NCBI GenBank assembly: GCA_035379625.1
Contig: DAOSVM010000001.1
Span: forward strand, 174,443-238,442
DNA: 64,000 nt
DNA from: DAOSCP01 sp035379625
Lineage (GTDB): Bacteria > Bacteroidota > Ignavibacteria > Ignavibacteriales > DAOSCP01
Direction of reading: 5' to 3'
In this document: positions 44,075 to 53,570 of the stretch, piece by piece
Numbering within the stretch: the stretch's first letter is position 1
Layout of the letters: the number at the start of each line of letters is the position of its first letter
Notes under the pieces: model-generated
The model's database searches: none
What the model saw: the letters and a program-made list of their open reading frames with translations, nothing else
What the model was told of the DNA's origin: nothing
Translations under genes and position numbers: made by a program

Positions 44075-45733
44075 ATGCGATTTTTTTTTATGTTAATTTT
44101 ATCGAGCTTTTTGTTTGCTCAGAGCAATATTGTTTGGAATGATATCACCAACAACTATCCGAGTCTTCCAAAGGGTGTTAAACTTTATAAAGGGACTCGT
44201 TCTTCTCCGCTTTTAATAGCATATTATTTAGATGTCGATATGAATGAACCAAATATAGCTGTAAGGCCATATATAATCAGTAATGGTATAAAAAAAGGGA
44301 TTACTAGTTTTACTTCATCTGTTGGGGCATATGCAGCTATTAATGGTGGCTATTTTGGTGGGAGTGAATCTTATTCGGCTTGCATATATCCTGGTGAGGT
44401 AAAAGCTCAAAATATATCATCAGTAACGCGAGATGGAAAAGTTTTTCCTGTTTCAAGAGCTTTTTTTGGTGTAAAGTCTAATAAAAAAAGTAGTTGTGAA
44501 TGGATATATCATTTTGGAAGTACTATTAATGATGTATGGAAACTAAATCAACCGACTGATAATCCTTCTTCATCGAGTGGAAATCCTGCGCCAATACCTA
44601 CAAAAAATGATGGTAAAAAATTTGATAGTCTTTTTGTTGGTATTGGTGGGGGACCAATGCTAATAAAAAATGGAAATATAAATATTACATTCAATCAAGA
44701 AGTATTTTGGGGCTCTGGGGTAAGTAGGGATATACAGGATCCAAGAACAGCTCTTGGTTATACCAATAATAATCACATTATTATGTTTGTTGCTGACGGC
44801 AGAAGTAATTTAAGTTACGGCGTAACAATAGATGAATTAGCAACGATTATGAAATCTTTAGGTTGTGTAGAGGCTATTAATTTGGATGGTGGGGGCTCAA
44901 CTCAAATGGCTGTAGGGAGTAATCTTGTTAACGCTCCAAGTGATGGTACGGAAAGACCACTTGTAACAATTTTTGCAGTAACTCTTTCAGATTCCGCTAA
45001 ATTTCCTAAGTCATACACTTGGGAAGAAATTATTGATAATGATAAAAATGACCAACGTTTTCAATTAGTTGGTAGTTGGATAACAACAGCTAATAGCGGT
45101 TATTATGGTACAACTGTAGCAAATATTAAAACTGCTGGAGATGGTTCATCAAATGCACAATATAATGTATCTCCAGTTGTTGCAGGCAAATATGATGTTT
45201 TTGGATGGTGGGTTGCTTCTTCTAACCGCAGTAAAAAAACACCTTATATTATATTTCATAATAACAAATATGATACTGTTTATGCTGATCAGTCTGTTAA
45301 TAATGGAATGTGGGTAAAATTGGGTACTTTCGATTTTTCTGCTGGCTCAGGACAGTATATTAAAATTTCTGACAAAGCACCTAACTCGGCTAGTTTATAT
45401 GTGGTTGCTGATGCGATTAGAATTGCAACTTATGAAAATATTGTTTCAATAGAGAATAAGAGTAATTCTATTAATTATTTATTAGCTAAAAATTATCCAA
45501 ATCCTTTTAATCCTAGTACAAATATTTTTTATACATTACCGACAAATTCTAGAGTTAGCATTAAAATTTATAATTTATTGGGGAATTTAATTTCAACAGT
45601 TGTAGATGAATACCAAAGTTCTGGAAATTATTCATACAGTTTTGATGCTTCTAATTTACCAGCTGGTATATATTTTGCTAAAATTACCGCTAATAATAAT
45701 ACAAAAATATTGAAGATGCAGCTTATTAAATAA
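44075..45733 (+). CDS. Secreted phosphodiester glycosidase-like protein with golvesin-like domain and T9SS CTD
   Basis: About 552 residues from the ATG at 44075, chosen because the preceding TTG frame has no signal and a G-rich site precedes this ATG. Signal MRFFFMLILSSFLFAQ. The main domain (about 20-310) is the NAGPA (phosphodiester glycosidase) family: YAAINGGYFGG, DPRTALGYTNNNHIIMFVADGR and GCVEAINLDGGGSTQMAV are its conserved strands and metal site. A golvesin-like beta module (about 330-460, GKYDVFGWWVASSNRSKKTPY) comes next, and the end is YPNPFNPSTNIFYTLP plus CTD. It probably acts on cell-surface or polysaccharide phosphodiesters. It is 45 bp after thrA, so it may be read through from the methionine operon. 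Confidence 0.88.
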   Translation: MRFFFMLILSSFLFAQSNIVWNDITNNYPSLPKGVKLYKGTRSSPLLIAYYLDVDMNEPNIAVRPYIISNGIKKGITSFTSSVGAYAAINGGYFGGSESYSACIYPGEVKAQNISSVTRDGKVFPVSRAFFGVKSNKKSSCEWIYHFGSTINDVWKLNQPTDNPSSSSGNPAPIPTKNDGKKFDSLFVGIGGGPMLIKNGNINITFNQEVFWGSGVSRDIQDPRTALGYTNNNHIIMFVADGRSNLSYGVTIDELATIMKSLGCVEAINLDGGGSTQMAVGSNLVNAPSDGTERPLVTIFAVTLSDSAKFPKSYTWEEIIDNDKNDQRFQLVGSWITTANSGYYGTTVANIKTAGDGSSNAQYNVSPVVAGKYDVFGWWVASSNRSKKTPYIIFHNNKYDTVYADQSVNNGMWVKLGTFDFSAGSGQYIKISDKAPNSASLYVVADAIRIATYENIVSIENKSNSINYLLAKNYPNPFNPSTNIFYTLPTNSRVSIKIYNLLGNLISTVVDEYQSSGNYSYSFDASNLPAGIYFAKITANNNTKILKMQLIK

Positions 45734-45893
45734 AAGCTAAATTAGGCTATCTGAAAGTTTTAAAAAAATATTTGATATTTACTTTTTAAATAGCTTCTTT
45801 ATATTGTATTAAATATGTGTTTAACTAGATGTTTGTAAATAGAATATATAAATTTATAATATTTTTGTGAAATCAGAGAAGCAATGAAAAAGA

Positions 45894-45963
45894 ATTTTTG
45901 GGCGTTAGCCCGCCCGTGCGCCGTACGGCGCACGGACTTTATGCTTATACCGTCTGAGCTAAA
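45894..45963 (-). repeat. Solo left-type end of the repeat element (copy E)
   Basis: Contains GGGC-GTTA-GCCC, the GC-rich hairpin CCCGTGCGCC/GGCGCACGG (with one mismatch at the base) and the terminus ATGCTTATACCGTCTGAGCT, exactly like one end of elements A-D, but no other end within 1 kb upstream. The sequence 45734-45893 is AT-rich and only vaguely resembles the element interior, so it is probably a decayed or truncated copy. It sits between convergent genes. Confidence 0.78.
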
Positions 45964-45970
45964 TATAGTA

Positions 45971-47794
45971 TTATGATGAGCTATTTTCTGTTTCTAAAAA
46001 GAACATTTTAAGCTTACCTTTACCTTTTACAGAAATTTCCCCCCTGTCATCAAAGTTATATTTATTTTCTAATATCTTTTTCGTTGCTTCTGAAACATTT
46101 ATTTTGAAGGGAAGACTTGAGTTTTCTAATCTTGAAGCGACATTAACTGTATCGCCCCAAATGTCATATGTTAATTGTGTTTTACCAATGATACCTGCAG
46201 AAATAACTCCACTATGTAAACCTGAACGTACTTCCCATTTAATTTGGGCTTCTTTGTTATTTATTTTGAGATATTCGAATATTTCTAATGCTACTTTTAC
46301 TAATCTTTCTGCGTGGTCATCGCACTCATAAGGAAAACCGGCACCTATCATATAAGAGTCGCCAATGGCTTTAACTTTCACGCAATTGTGTTTTAAAATA
46401 ATTTGATCGAAAACTGAATATATTCTTGATAATTCTTCTACTAATGTTTTAGGTGATAGTTTAGACGCTATATTTGTAAATCCTACAAAATCAATAAACA
46501 TAATGCTTACATTTTCATATATTTTTGGTTCTATATATTCTTTTTTTCTTAATTCGTCAGCAATTACCAATGGGAAAACGCTGTTTAGTAAATTATCTGC
46601 TCTTTGTTTTTCTTGATTGATTATTGAATTTTTTCTTTCAATTAATTCATTTTTTTCTTCTAACTCTTTATTTTTCTTTTGAATTATTTTATTTTTATGC
46701 AAAATATAGACTACAACTAAGCCAAAAATTACTAATAATGAAATAAGAAAATATTTTATTAACTTTTCTCTTTCACGTTCTAAATTTTCAATTCTTCTTT
46801 GTTTTTCTTTTTCAAATTCATCTAAAACGTTAAAAACACCTACTAAGTTAGCTCTTGCATCGAGTGAATCCATTCCTAAAGTAAATTTTTTGCTATATAC
46901 TAAAGCGCTATCGTACATTTTATTTTTTTCATATAAATGCATTAATTTCATAGAAATATTGGAAAAATCATCCCAGAAGGCTATTTTATAACTTATATTT
47001 AATGCTTTTTTGTAATATATTAAAGCTTTGTTAAAATTATTTAATTCATTAAAATAATCACCATAATGCATATAAAATGCAACAGCAAAACCTAAATTTT
47101 TTTCTAGATTTCCTGCTGTTTGTTCGGAGAGTTTTAGGTAAACGAAGGCAAAATCATATTTTTTTTCATTAAGATAAATTCTTGCACTATTTAAAAAGGC
47201 TTTAGCAATTCCAATACTATCTTTCTCAACTTTTCTAATATTATACATTAAGTTATTAAAGTATTTAGCTTTATTATAATTAGCCAATTTCAAATGAGTT
47301 AATACAAGACTATTATATACATAACTCATACCTTTTTGAAAATTTATTTTTGAAAATATTTTTAGAGCTTCATTTAAATTTTCTAAAGACTTTTGAAATT
47401 CATTGATATAATAAAAATTAGCTCCTAAATTATTAAAAGCATATCCTAATTGTATACTATCATTAAAATAATCGGCTTTATCTCTTGCCATAACAAAATA
47501 TTTAGCAGCAATGGAATTTCTGACAAGCCCCATATATACAACGCCAATATAATTATATAACTCCGGTAACTCTCTTAATAATTGATATTCTGTAATTAAT
47601 TCTAAAGCTTTATAACCATATTTAAGGGCAAGTTTTGGATCTTTTGCGCGGTATTCCCAGGTAAGTTTTTTTAAGATTTTTATAGTGTCGTATTTTTTAT
47701 CTACTTTTTGTTTTTCGAAACCATTCGCAAAGGTAGAAGAGCATAATAAAATTAGAATAATTAAGATTTTGTATATTTTATTTAAATTTAACAT
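45971..47794 (-). CDS. TPR-containing class III adenylate/guanylate cyclase
   Basis: 607 residues. Signal-like N-terminus, then TPR repeats in about 45-300, a membrane helix (about 338-360, YFLISLLVIFGLVVVYILH), a coiled coil of Lys/Glu (about 365-400), and a class III cyclase domain at 425-600: MFIDFVGFTNI carries the first metal Asp, VKAIGDSYMIGAG the second Asp and substrate Lys, and YDIWGDTVNVASRLE the adenine-contacting Asp plus the transition-state Asn-Arg. All catalytic residues are present, so it should make cAMP. The TPR part is likely periplasmic and signals through the helix. It is 7 bp upstream of nothing on its strand but 7 bp after the FecCD permease gene, giving a two-gene operon. 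Confidence 0.92.
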   Translation of the reverse strand: MLNLNKIYKILIILILLCSSTFANGFEKQKVDKKYDTIKILKKLTWEYRAKDPKLALKYGYKALELITEYQLLRELPELYNYIGVVYMGLVRNSIAAKYFVMARDKADYFNDSIQLGYAFNNLGANFYYINEFQKSLENLNEALKIFSKINFQKGMSYVYNSLVLTHLKLANYNKAKYFNNLMYNIRKVEKDSIGIAKAFLNSARIYLNEKKYDFAFVYLKLSEQTAGNLEKNLGFAVAFYMHYGDYFNELNNFNKALIYYKKALNISYKIAFWDDFSNISMKLMHLYEKNKMYDSALVYSKKFTLGMDSLDARANLVGVFNVLDEFEKEKQRRIENLEREREKLIKYFLISLLVIFGLVVVYILHKNKIIQKKNKELEEKNELIERKNSIINQEKQRADNLLNSVFPLVIADELRKKEYIEPKIYENVSIMFIDFVGFTNIASKLSPKTLVEELSRIYSVFDQIILKHNCVKVKAIGDSYMIGAGFPYECDDHAERLVKVALEIFEYLKINNKEAQIKWEVRSGLHSGVISAGIIGKTQLTYDIWGDTVNVASRLENSSLPFKINVSEATKKILENKYNFDDRGEISVKGKGKLKMFFLETENSSS

Positions 47795-47801
47795 ACTATT
47801 T

Positions 47802-48797
47802 TTAGCTTATTCTACTTTTGCGCAAAAAATAGATAAAAATTGGTGAACCTAAAAACGCAGTTATTGCGCCAACAGGAATTTCGGCTGGAGCCATTACAGT
47901 TCTACCAATTGTATCAGCCACCGTCAAATAAATTGCACCTATTAAAAACGAATAAGGTAATACTTTTCTATTGTCAACACCATAAATTAACCTTGTAAAA
48001 TGCGGAACAACCAATCCAACAAAACCAATTATTCCACTCAAAGAAACCAACACAGCCACCATTATAGAAGATAAAATAATTAAAATATATTTAACTTGCA
48101 AATAATTTATACCTAAATATTTAGCATTATCTTCTCCTAAAGCTAATAAATTAAGTTTATAGCCGTAAAAACTTAAAAAAATTGAAATAATAATTGTAAA
48201 AATCAACACATAATCGGCATATTGCATATCTGCAAGAGCTAAATTCCCAATTAACCAGAAATAAGCATTTTTTGCAGTTTCGTGGGCCATACTAATAATA
48301 ATCAAAATCATAGCAGAAAGGAAAGACGAAATCATAATTCCAATAAGCAACATCGATTCATTTTGTAATGTTAATAATTTGCGAGCTAAAACAAAAGTAA
48401 ACAAAGTAACAACCAAAGCCCCTGTAAAAGCAAACAAATTTATAAAAAATAAATTAAAACCTAAAACAATACCAACGACAGTTCCCAAAGCAGCACCACT
48501 CGAAATACCTAAAACGTAAGGTTCGGCGAGTGGATTCATAAAAATGCCTTGAAAAATAGCGCCCACAATTGAAAGCCCGCCGCCAACGGCAATAGCTATA
48601 AAAATACGTGGAAGTCTCAAATTTAAAATAATACTTCTTTTAATATCATCCACTTGGCCAAATAAAGTAGAATACAAATCGAAAAAACTAATATCAGCAC
48701 TGCCAGTTTTCAAACAGCAAATTATTGCTGCAATCAACAATAAAAAAAGGAATAATAAATTCAAAAAAAATACCTTAAAATTGAAATTATTCTGCAT
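47802..48797 (-). CDS. FecCD/BtuC-type ABC transporter permease
   Basis: 331 residues with about nine hydrophobic segments. The segment IGAPLAEPYVLGISSGAALGT and LRLPRIFIAIAVGGGLSIVGAIFQGIFMNP matches the FecCD family of permeases for siderophores, haem or cobalamin (the LRLPR and NPLAEPYVLGISSG motifs are hallmarks), as does LSGIIGFVGLVVPHF and LPVGAITAFLGSPIFIYFL. Neither an ATPase nor a substrate-binding protein gene is in this window, so it must use partners from elsewhere. Solo end F sits 29 bp upstream of its start codon. Confidence 0.9.
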   Translation of the reverse strand: MQNNFNFKVFFLNLLFLFLLLIAAIICCLKTGSADISFFDLYSTLFGQVDDIKRSIILNLRLPRIFIAIAVGGGLSIVGAIFQGIFMNPLAEPYVLGISSGAALGTVVGIVLGFNLFFINLFAFTGALVVTLFTFVLARKLLTLQNESMLLIGIMISSFLSAMILIIISMAHETAKNAYFWLIGNLALADMQYADYVLIFTIIISIFLSFYGYKLNLLALGEDNAKYLGINYLQVKYILIILSSIMVAVLVSLSGIIGFVGLVVPHFTRLIYGVDNRKVLPYSFLIGAIYLTVADTIGRTVMAPAEIPVGAITAFLGSPIFIYFLRKSRIS

Positions 48798-48825
48798 TTG
48801 CTTTATAAATAATTATAAAAATATA

Positions 48826-48895
48826 TTAGCTCAGACGGTGTAAGCATAAAGCCCGTGCGCTGTGCGGCGCACGGGCGGGCTAACGCCCAAAATTT
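48826..48895 (+). repeat. Solo left-type end of the repeat element (copy F)
   Basis: TTAGCTCAGACGGTGTAAGC, the hairpin GCCCGTGCGC/GCGCACGGGC and GGGC-TAAC-GCCC are all present in the same order as in copies A and D, but no matching right end or AT-rich repeats follow; 48896-48935 is ordinary sequence. It lies between two minus-strand genes (FecCD permease and Obg) and may interrupt a transcription unit. Confidence 0.82.
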
Positions 48896-48935
48896 TTCCA
48901 ATAAAGAAGATATACAACATAATTGGATATATCTT

Positions 48936-49934
48936 TTAGTAATTTTCCAAACTATTTAATCTTTCCCAAAGATAATCTATTAAATCTTTAACACCTATAC
49001 CTGCAACAGATGACAAATAAAAAATAGGCCCATCATAACCATCAATTTTAATCTTTTTTATATCATTTAATACATCTTCTGTTAAAGCATCAATTTTTGT
49101 AAAAGCTAAAACAAAAGGTTTTTTACTCATTTCTTCTGAATAAGTTAATAATTCTTTACGTAAAATTTGAAACTGCTCAACTAAATTCTCATTTGTTGCA
49201 TCAATCATAAACAAAAGTAATTTTGTCCTTTCAATATGCCTTAAAAATTGTAATCCCAAACCTTTACCTTGCGAAGCCCCTTCAATAATTCCCGGAATAT
49301 CAGCAACCACAAAACTCTTAAAATCATCATATTTCACAATGCCCAAATTCGGCTCAAGTGTTGTAAAAGGATAATCAGCAATTTTTGGCTTAGCAGCGGA
49401 AATAACAGAAATCAATGTTGATTTTCCAGCATTTGGGAAACCAACAAGCCCAACATCAGCAATCAATTTCAATTCTAAAATCAACTTCATCTCTTTTCCC
49501 GGCTTTCCTTCCTCAGCCCATCTTGGTGTTTGATTTGTTGGCGTTGCAAAATACGCATTACCGTGACCGCCTCGGCCACCTTTTAAAAATACAACTTCCA
49601 TATTTGGCTCATTCAAATCCAATAATATTTCTTCAGTCTCGGCATCTTTTACAACAGTTCCAACTGGCACCTTAATAACCACATCTTTACCATTTCTACC
49701 AGTTTTTAAAGCACTTTGACCTTTTGCACCATTTTCGGCAACAAATTTTTTATTATATTTGAAATCCAACAAAGTATTCAAATTTACATCTGTAACAAAA
49801 ATAACACTCCCACCATTCCCACCATCACCGCCAGATGGCCCACCTTTAGGAACATATTTTTCTCTTCTAAATGTTACAGCTCCATCTCCACCTTTTCCAG
49901 AAGCTACATATATTTCAGCTAAATCTATAAACAT
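48936..49934 (-). CDS. obg: GTPase Obg (CgtA)
   Basis: 332 residues from the ATG at 49934 (MFIDLAEIYVASGKGGDG), with GAGG upstream at a good distance; a longer frame starting at 49964 has no such site. The Obg fold is obvious in the Gly-rich segment VSGKGGDGAVTFRREKYVPKGGPSGGDGG pattern near residues 12-40, and the G domain has DVGLVGFPNAGKSTLIS (G1), VVADIPGIIEGAS (G3) and AFTKIDALTE (G4). Obg is an essential ribosome-associated GTPase tied to the stringent response and division. It is monocistronic here. Confidence 0.96.
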   Translation of the reverse strand: MFIDLAEIYVASGKGGDGAVTFRREKYVPKGGPSGGDGGNGGSVIFVTDVNLNTLLDFKYNKKFVAENGAKGQSALKTGRNGKDVVIKVPVGTVVKDAETEEILLDLNEPNMEVVFLKGGRGGHGNAYFATPTNQTPRWAEEGKPGKEMKLILELKLIADVGLVGFPNAGKSTLISVISAAKPKIADYPFTTLEPNLGIVKYDDFKSFVVADIPGIIEGASQGKGLGLQFLRHIERTKLLLFMIDATNENLVEQFQILRKELLTYSEEMSKKPFVLAFTKIDALTEDVLNDIKKIKIDGYDGPIFYLSSVAGIGVKDLIDYLWERLNSLENY

Positions 49935-50046
49935 TTTTTCCTCAATTATTTTTATTTTAAACAATTAAATTTATAAAATTTTGCGCAAAAATCATATCTT
50001 TATATTAACAATAAACTTTTTTGCAACATTATTTGTTCAATAAACA

Positions 50047-51786
50047 ATGAAAGAACTTAAAAAACTAAAAAAATACTTAAAAAAATATAAATTTAAACTA
50101 ATTGCTGGTTTTATATTTATAATTCTATCTAATTTTTTCACCACACTTATCCCAACAATCATCAAAGATTCAGTTGATTTACTTAATAACATTAATCAGC
50201 CAAACATTATAAATTTACTTATCAAACAAACAATCTTAATAATTCTCTTCTCAGCACTTGGTGGTATTTTTAGATATTACATCAGACAAACAATTATAGT
50301 TTCATCAAGACTAATCGAAAATGATTTAAGAAACGACCTTTTCGAACATATTATTAAACTTCCTTACAGATTTTTTTATAAAAATTCTACCGGAAATTTA
50401 ATGGCCCTTGCAACTAACGATATTAATGCAGTTAGAAATTTCCTTGGCCCATCCATAATGTATTCTGTCGATAATATCATAAAGCTAATTTTCATTCTAA
50501 TAATGCTTTTGCGATTAGATGTTAAACTAACTATTCTATCTCTACTCCCTTTACCTTTTATTTCAATAATTGTAATAATTACAGGTAGAAAAGTAAATCA
50601 ATATTATTCACAAGTATTAAAAAAATTTGCTTTCCTAACATCTATCGCACAGGAAAATATTTCACTAGTACGTGTCGTAAAAGCCTACAATCTACAAAAC
50701 AATTTTGTTGAAAAGTTCGATAACGAAAACAACGAATATTATCATTTAAATATGAAAATGTTCAAAATAATGTCACTGGTACAACCATTGCTCGTCTTTC
50801 TAGTTGGTACATCATTGACAATAAATTTATTACTAGGCGGTTACGATGTTATAACTGGAAGACTTTCTGTAGGAAGTCTTACAGCGTTTACTATATATTT
50901 AGGCTTACTAATTTGGCCAATGTTTGCATTCGGATGGGTTACAAATATGGTTCAACAAGCAATTGCTAGTATGAAAAGACTCAATGAAATATTTTCTCTA
51001 AGTGAAGAGCCCATAACTACAAATATTACATTAAATGAAGTAATCAAAGAAATTAAATTTCATAATGTCTCTTTAACCCTAGATAATATAAACATTATCA
51101 ACAATATAAGTTTTACAATAAAAAAAGGCCAAAAAGTTGCATTTATTGGAAAAACTGGAGCAGGCAAATCTACAATTTTTAATCTTATTACAAAAATTTA
51201 TGAACCAACAAGTGGTAACATCTATATAAACAATATCGATATTAAAAATATTAGTCATCAAGAACTCCGATCAAATATTACATACATAACTCAAGAACCT
51301 TTTCTTTTTTCTGACTCAATAAAAAATAACATTCTTTATTGTTGTAAAAACGCAGATACAAAAATTTTACAACAAGCCATTAATATCGCCGGTTTAATAA
51401 AAGATATTGAAAATTTTCCTGAAGGTGTAGAAACAATAATAGGTGAACGCGGTATCACTCTCTCAGGCGGTCAAAAACAAAGAACCGCTATTGCTCGAGC
51501 TATTGCCTCAAATTCTGATATTTACTTATTTGACGATTCATTCTCCGCTATAGATACTAATACAGAAGAAATAATATTAAAAAATCTTTTCAATTTTCTT
51601 GAAAATAAAACCGCTATTTTTATATCACATAGAATATCGACTATTAAAAATTGTGATTATATATATATTATTGATAACGGAAAAATAATTGAACAAGGAA
51701 CGCATAACCACTTGCTCGAAAAAGGCGGCTACTACACAAAATTATACAACCACCAATTATTAGAAAAAGAATTAGACGAGTTATAA
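50047..51786 (+). CDS. ABC exporter subunit 1 (degenerate nucleotide site)
   Basis: 579 residues: membrane domain with about six helices (1-330) then an ATPase domain with Walker A GKTGAGKST, signature LSGGQKQR and Walker B IYLFDDSFSAID. The catalytic Glu after Walker B is an Asp here (DDSFS), the mark of the degenerate half in heterodimeric exporters such as TM287/288 or BmrCD. H-loop is ISHRIST. It overlaps the next gene by one base (ATAATGG), so the two proteins make a heterodimer that exports lipid, drug or peptide substrates. Confidence 0.94.
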   Translation: MKELKKLKKYLKKYKFKLIAGFIFIILSNFFTTLIPTIIKDSVDLLNNINQPNIINLLIKQTILIILFSALGGIFRYYIRQTIIVSSRLIENDLRNDLFEHIIKLPYRFFYKNSTGNLMALATNDINAVRNFLGPSIMYSVDNIIKLIFILIMLLRLDVKLTILSLLPLPFISIIVIITGRKVNQYYSQVLKKFAFLTSIAQENISLVRVVKAYNLQNNFVEKFDNENNEYYHLNMKMFKIMSLVQPLLVFLVGTSLTINLLLGGYDVITGRLSVGSLTAFTIYLGLLIWPMFAFGWVTNMVQQAIASMKRLNEIFSLSEEPITTNITLNEVIKEIKFHNVSLTLDNINIINNISFTIKKGQKVAFIGKTGAGKSTIFNLITKIYEPTSGNIYINNIDIKNISHQELRSNITYITQEPFLFSDSIKNNILYCCKNADTKILQQAINIAGLIKDIENFPEGVETIIGERGITLSGGQKQRTAIARAIASNSDIYLFDDSFSAIDTNTEEIILKNLFNFLENKTAIFISHRISTIKNCDYIYIIDNGKIIEQGTHNHLLEKGGYYTKLYNHQLLEKELDEL

Positions 51787-53555
51787 TGGCAATCATAAAA
51801 GATACTGGTTATTCAGACATCAGTGGCAGAATTTTATTTTTCAGATTATTAAAATTCTTAAAACCTTATAAACTTCTTGTAATTTCCGCAATAGTTTTTA
51901 ATATTTTACTTGCATCACTAAGCCCTCTTAGACCTTATCTATCACAAATTGCTGTGGATAAATATATACTAAAAAAAGATTTCAACGGCTTAATTTATAT
52001 TGCTATTATTATATTTGCAACAATTGTTATTAACTCATTTTTACAATATTTACTAAGCATTGTAACTCAATTACTTGGTCAAAAAATAATATTAAACATT
52101 AGAAAATTAATTTTTAATCATTTGCAAAAAATACGAATACCTTATTTTGATAAAACTCCCGTCGGAAGGTTAGTAACCCGCGTAACTAATGATGTAGAAT
52201 CATTAAACGAATTATTTTCCGCTGGTATTATTCAAATCTTTAGCGATATATTCCTCCTTTTATGGATTTTAGCTTTTATGTTTTATATGGATATTAAACT
52301 AACTCTTATCTCTATTTCAATTCTACCAATAATTATTTTTGCCTCTTTTCTTTTCAAGAAAAAAGCAAGAGAATCTTTTAGCAATGTAAGATATCACTTA
52401 GGAAGATTAAATTCATACACACAAGAACATTTCTCAGGAATTTTAGTCATTAAATCTTTCAATAAATACAAAGATGCAATTACCGGTTTTAAAAATATTA
52501 ACGCAGACCATACAAAAGCAAACATAGATTCAATCTTTTACTATGCTGTTTTTTATCCTTTCGTCGAATTTTTAGGTTCATTACTTATTACAATTTTCAT
52601 TTGGTATTCTTTCTTTTCATTGCTCCAATCCCAAATAACACTTGGAACTCTATTTGCCTTTGTACAATTTATAGAAATGTTTTTTAGACCAATTCGAGAA
52701 CTATCCGAAAAATATAATATTCTTCAAACTGCTATAGCTTCTTCCGAAAGAATTTTTAAATTATTGGATTATAACGACTTAGAAAACATCAACTCTTTAC
52801 AACAAGATGAAAATATAAAATTTCGAACAATAGAATTTAAAAATGTCTGGTTTGCATACGAAAACGATAATTGGATTTTAAAAAACGTCTCTTTCAAAAT
52901 CAATAATGGCGAAATTGTTGCTATTGTTGGCCATACTGGAGCAGGAAAATCTACCATAATCAACTTACTATTACGTTACTATGATATCCAAAAAGGTGAT
53001 ATTTTAATCGATGGAAAAAGTATATATGATATTAACTTAAACTTTCTACGAAGTCAAATTTCATTAGTTTTACAAGATGTACAACTCTTCAATACTACCA
53101 TTTACGACAATATAACCCTCGGTAAAAATATTGATAAAAACGACATTTTAACACTCTCAAAAGAAATTGGCTTAACAGATATCATCCAAAACTTCGATAA
53201 TAGATTATTCGAACCTATTGAAGAAAAAGGAAATACTTTAAGTTTAGGGCAAAAACAACTAATCACATTTGTAAGAGCACTTGCAAACAAACCTAAACTT
53301 CTAATATTAGATGAAGCCACATCCAACATCGATACAAATACAGAAATAACAATACAAAATGCGCTAAATAAATTATTTATAAAACAAACTTCACTGGTAA
53401 TTGCTCACCGCTTATCAACCATAAAAAATGCAACCAAAATAATCGTTTTACATAAAGGGGAAATAAAAGAAACAGGAACTCATAGCGAACTTCTGCAGGC
53501 TAAGGGATTATATTACAAACTTTACAAATTACAATACGAGAACAATAATATATAA
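51786..53555 (+). CDS. ABC exporter subunit 2 (canonical catalytic site)
   Basis: 589 residues with a six-helix membrane domain and an ATPase domain: Walker A GHTGAGKST, Walker B KLLILDEATSNID with the catalytic Glu intact, H-loop IAHRLST. The signature motif is LSLGQKQL instead of LSGGQ, which is the usual asymmetry in heterodimers because the degenerate site pairs with a modified signature. Partner of the gene immediately upstream. Followed by repeat element D. Substrate unknown. Confidence 0.94.
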   Translation: MAIIKDTGYSDISGRILFFRLLKFLKPYKLLVISAIVFNILLASLSPLRPYLSQIAVDKYILKKDFNGLIYIAIIIFATIVINSFLQYLLSIVTQLLGQKIILNIRKLIFNHLQKIRIPYFDKTPVGRLVTRVTNDVESLNELFSAGIIQIFSDIFLLLWILAFMFYMDIKLTLISISILPIIIFASFLFKKKARESFSNVRYHLGRLNSYTQEHFSGILVIKSFNKYKDAITGFKNINADHTKANIDSIFYYAVFYPFVEFLGSLLITIFIWYSFFSLLQSQITLGTLFAFVQFIEMFFRPIRELSEKYNILQTAIASSERIFKLLDYNDLENINSLQQDENIKFRTIEFKNVWFAYENDNWILKNVSFKINNGEIVAIVGHTGAGKSTIINLLLRYYDIQKGDILIDGKSIYDINLNFLRSQISLVLQDVQLFNTTIYDNITLGKNIDKNDILTLSKEIGLTDIIQNFDNRLFEPIEEKGNTLSLGQKQLITFVRALANKPKLLILDEATSNIDTNTEITIQNALNKLFIKQTSLVIAHRLSTIKNATKIIVLHKGEIKETGTHSELLQAKGLYYKLYKLQYENNNI

Positions 53556-53570
53556 AAAAAATCCTCTACC

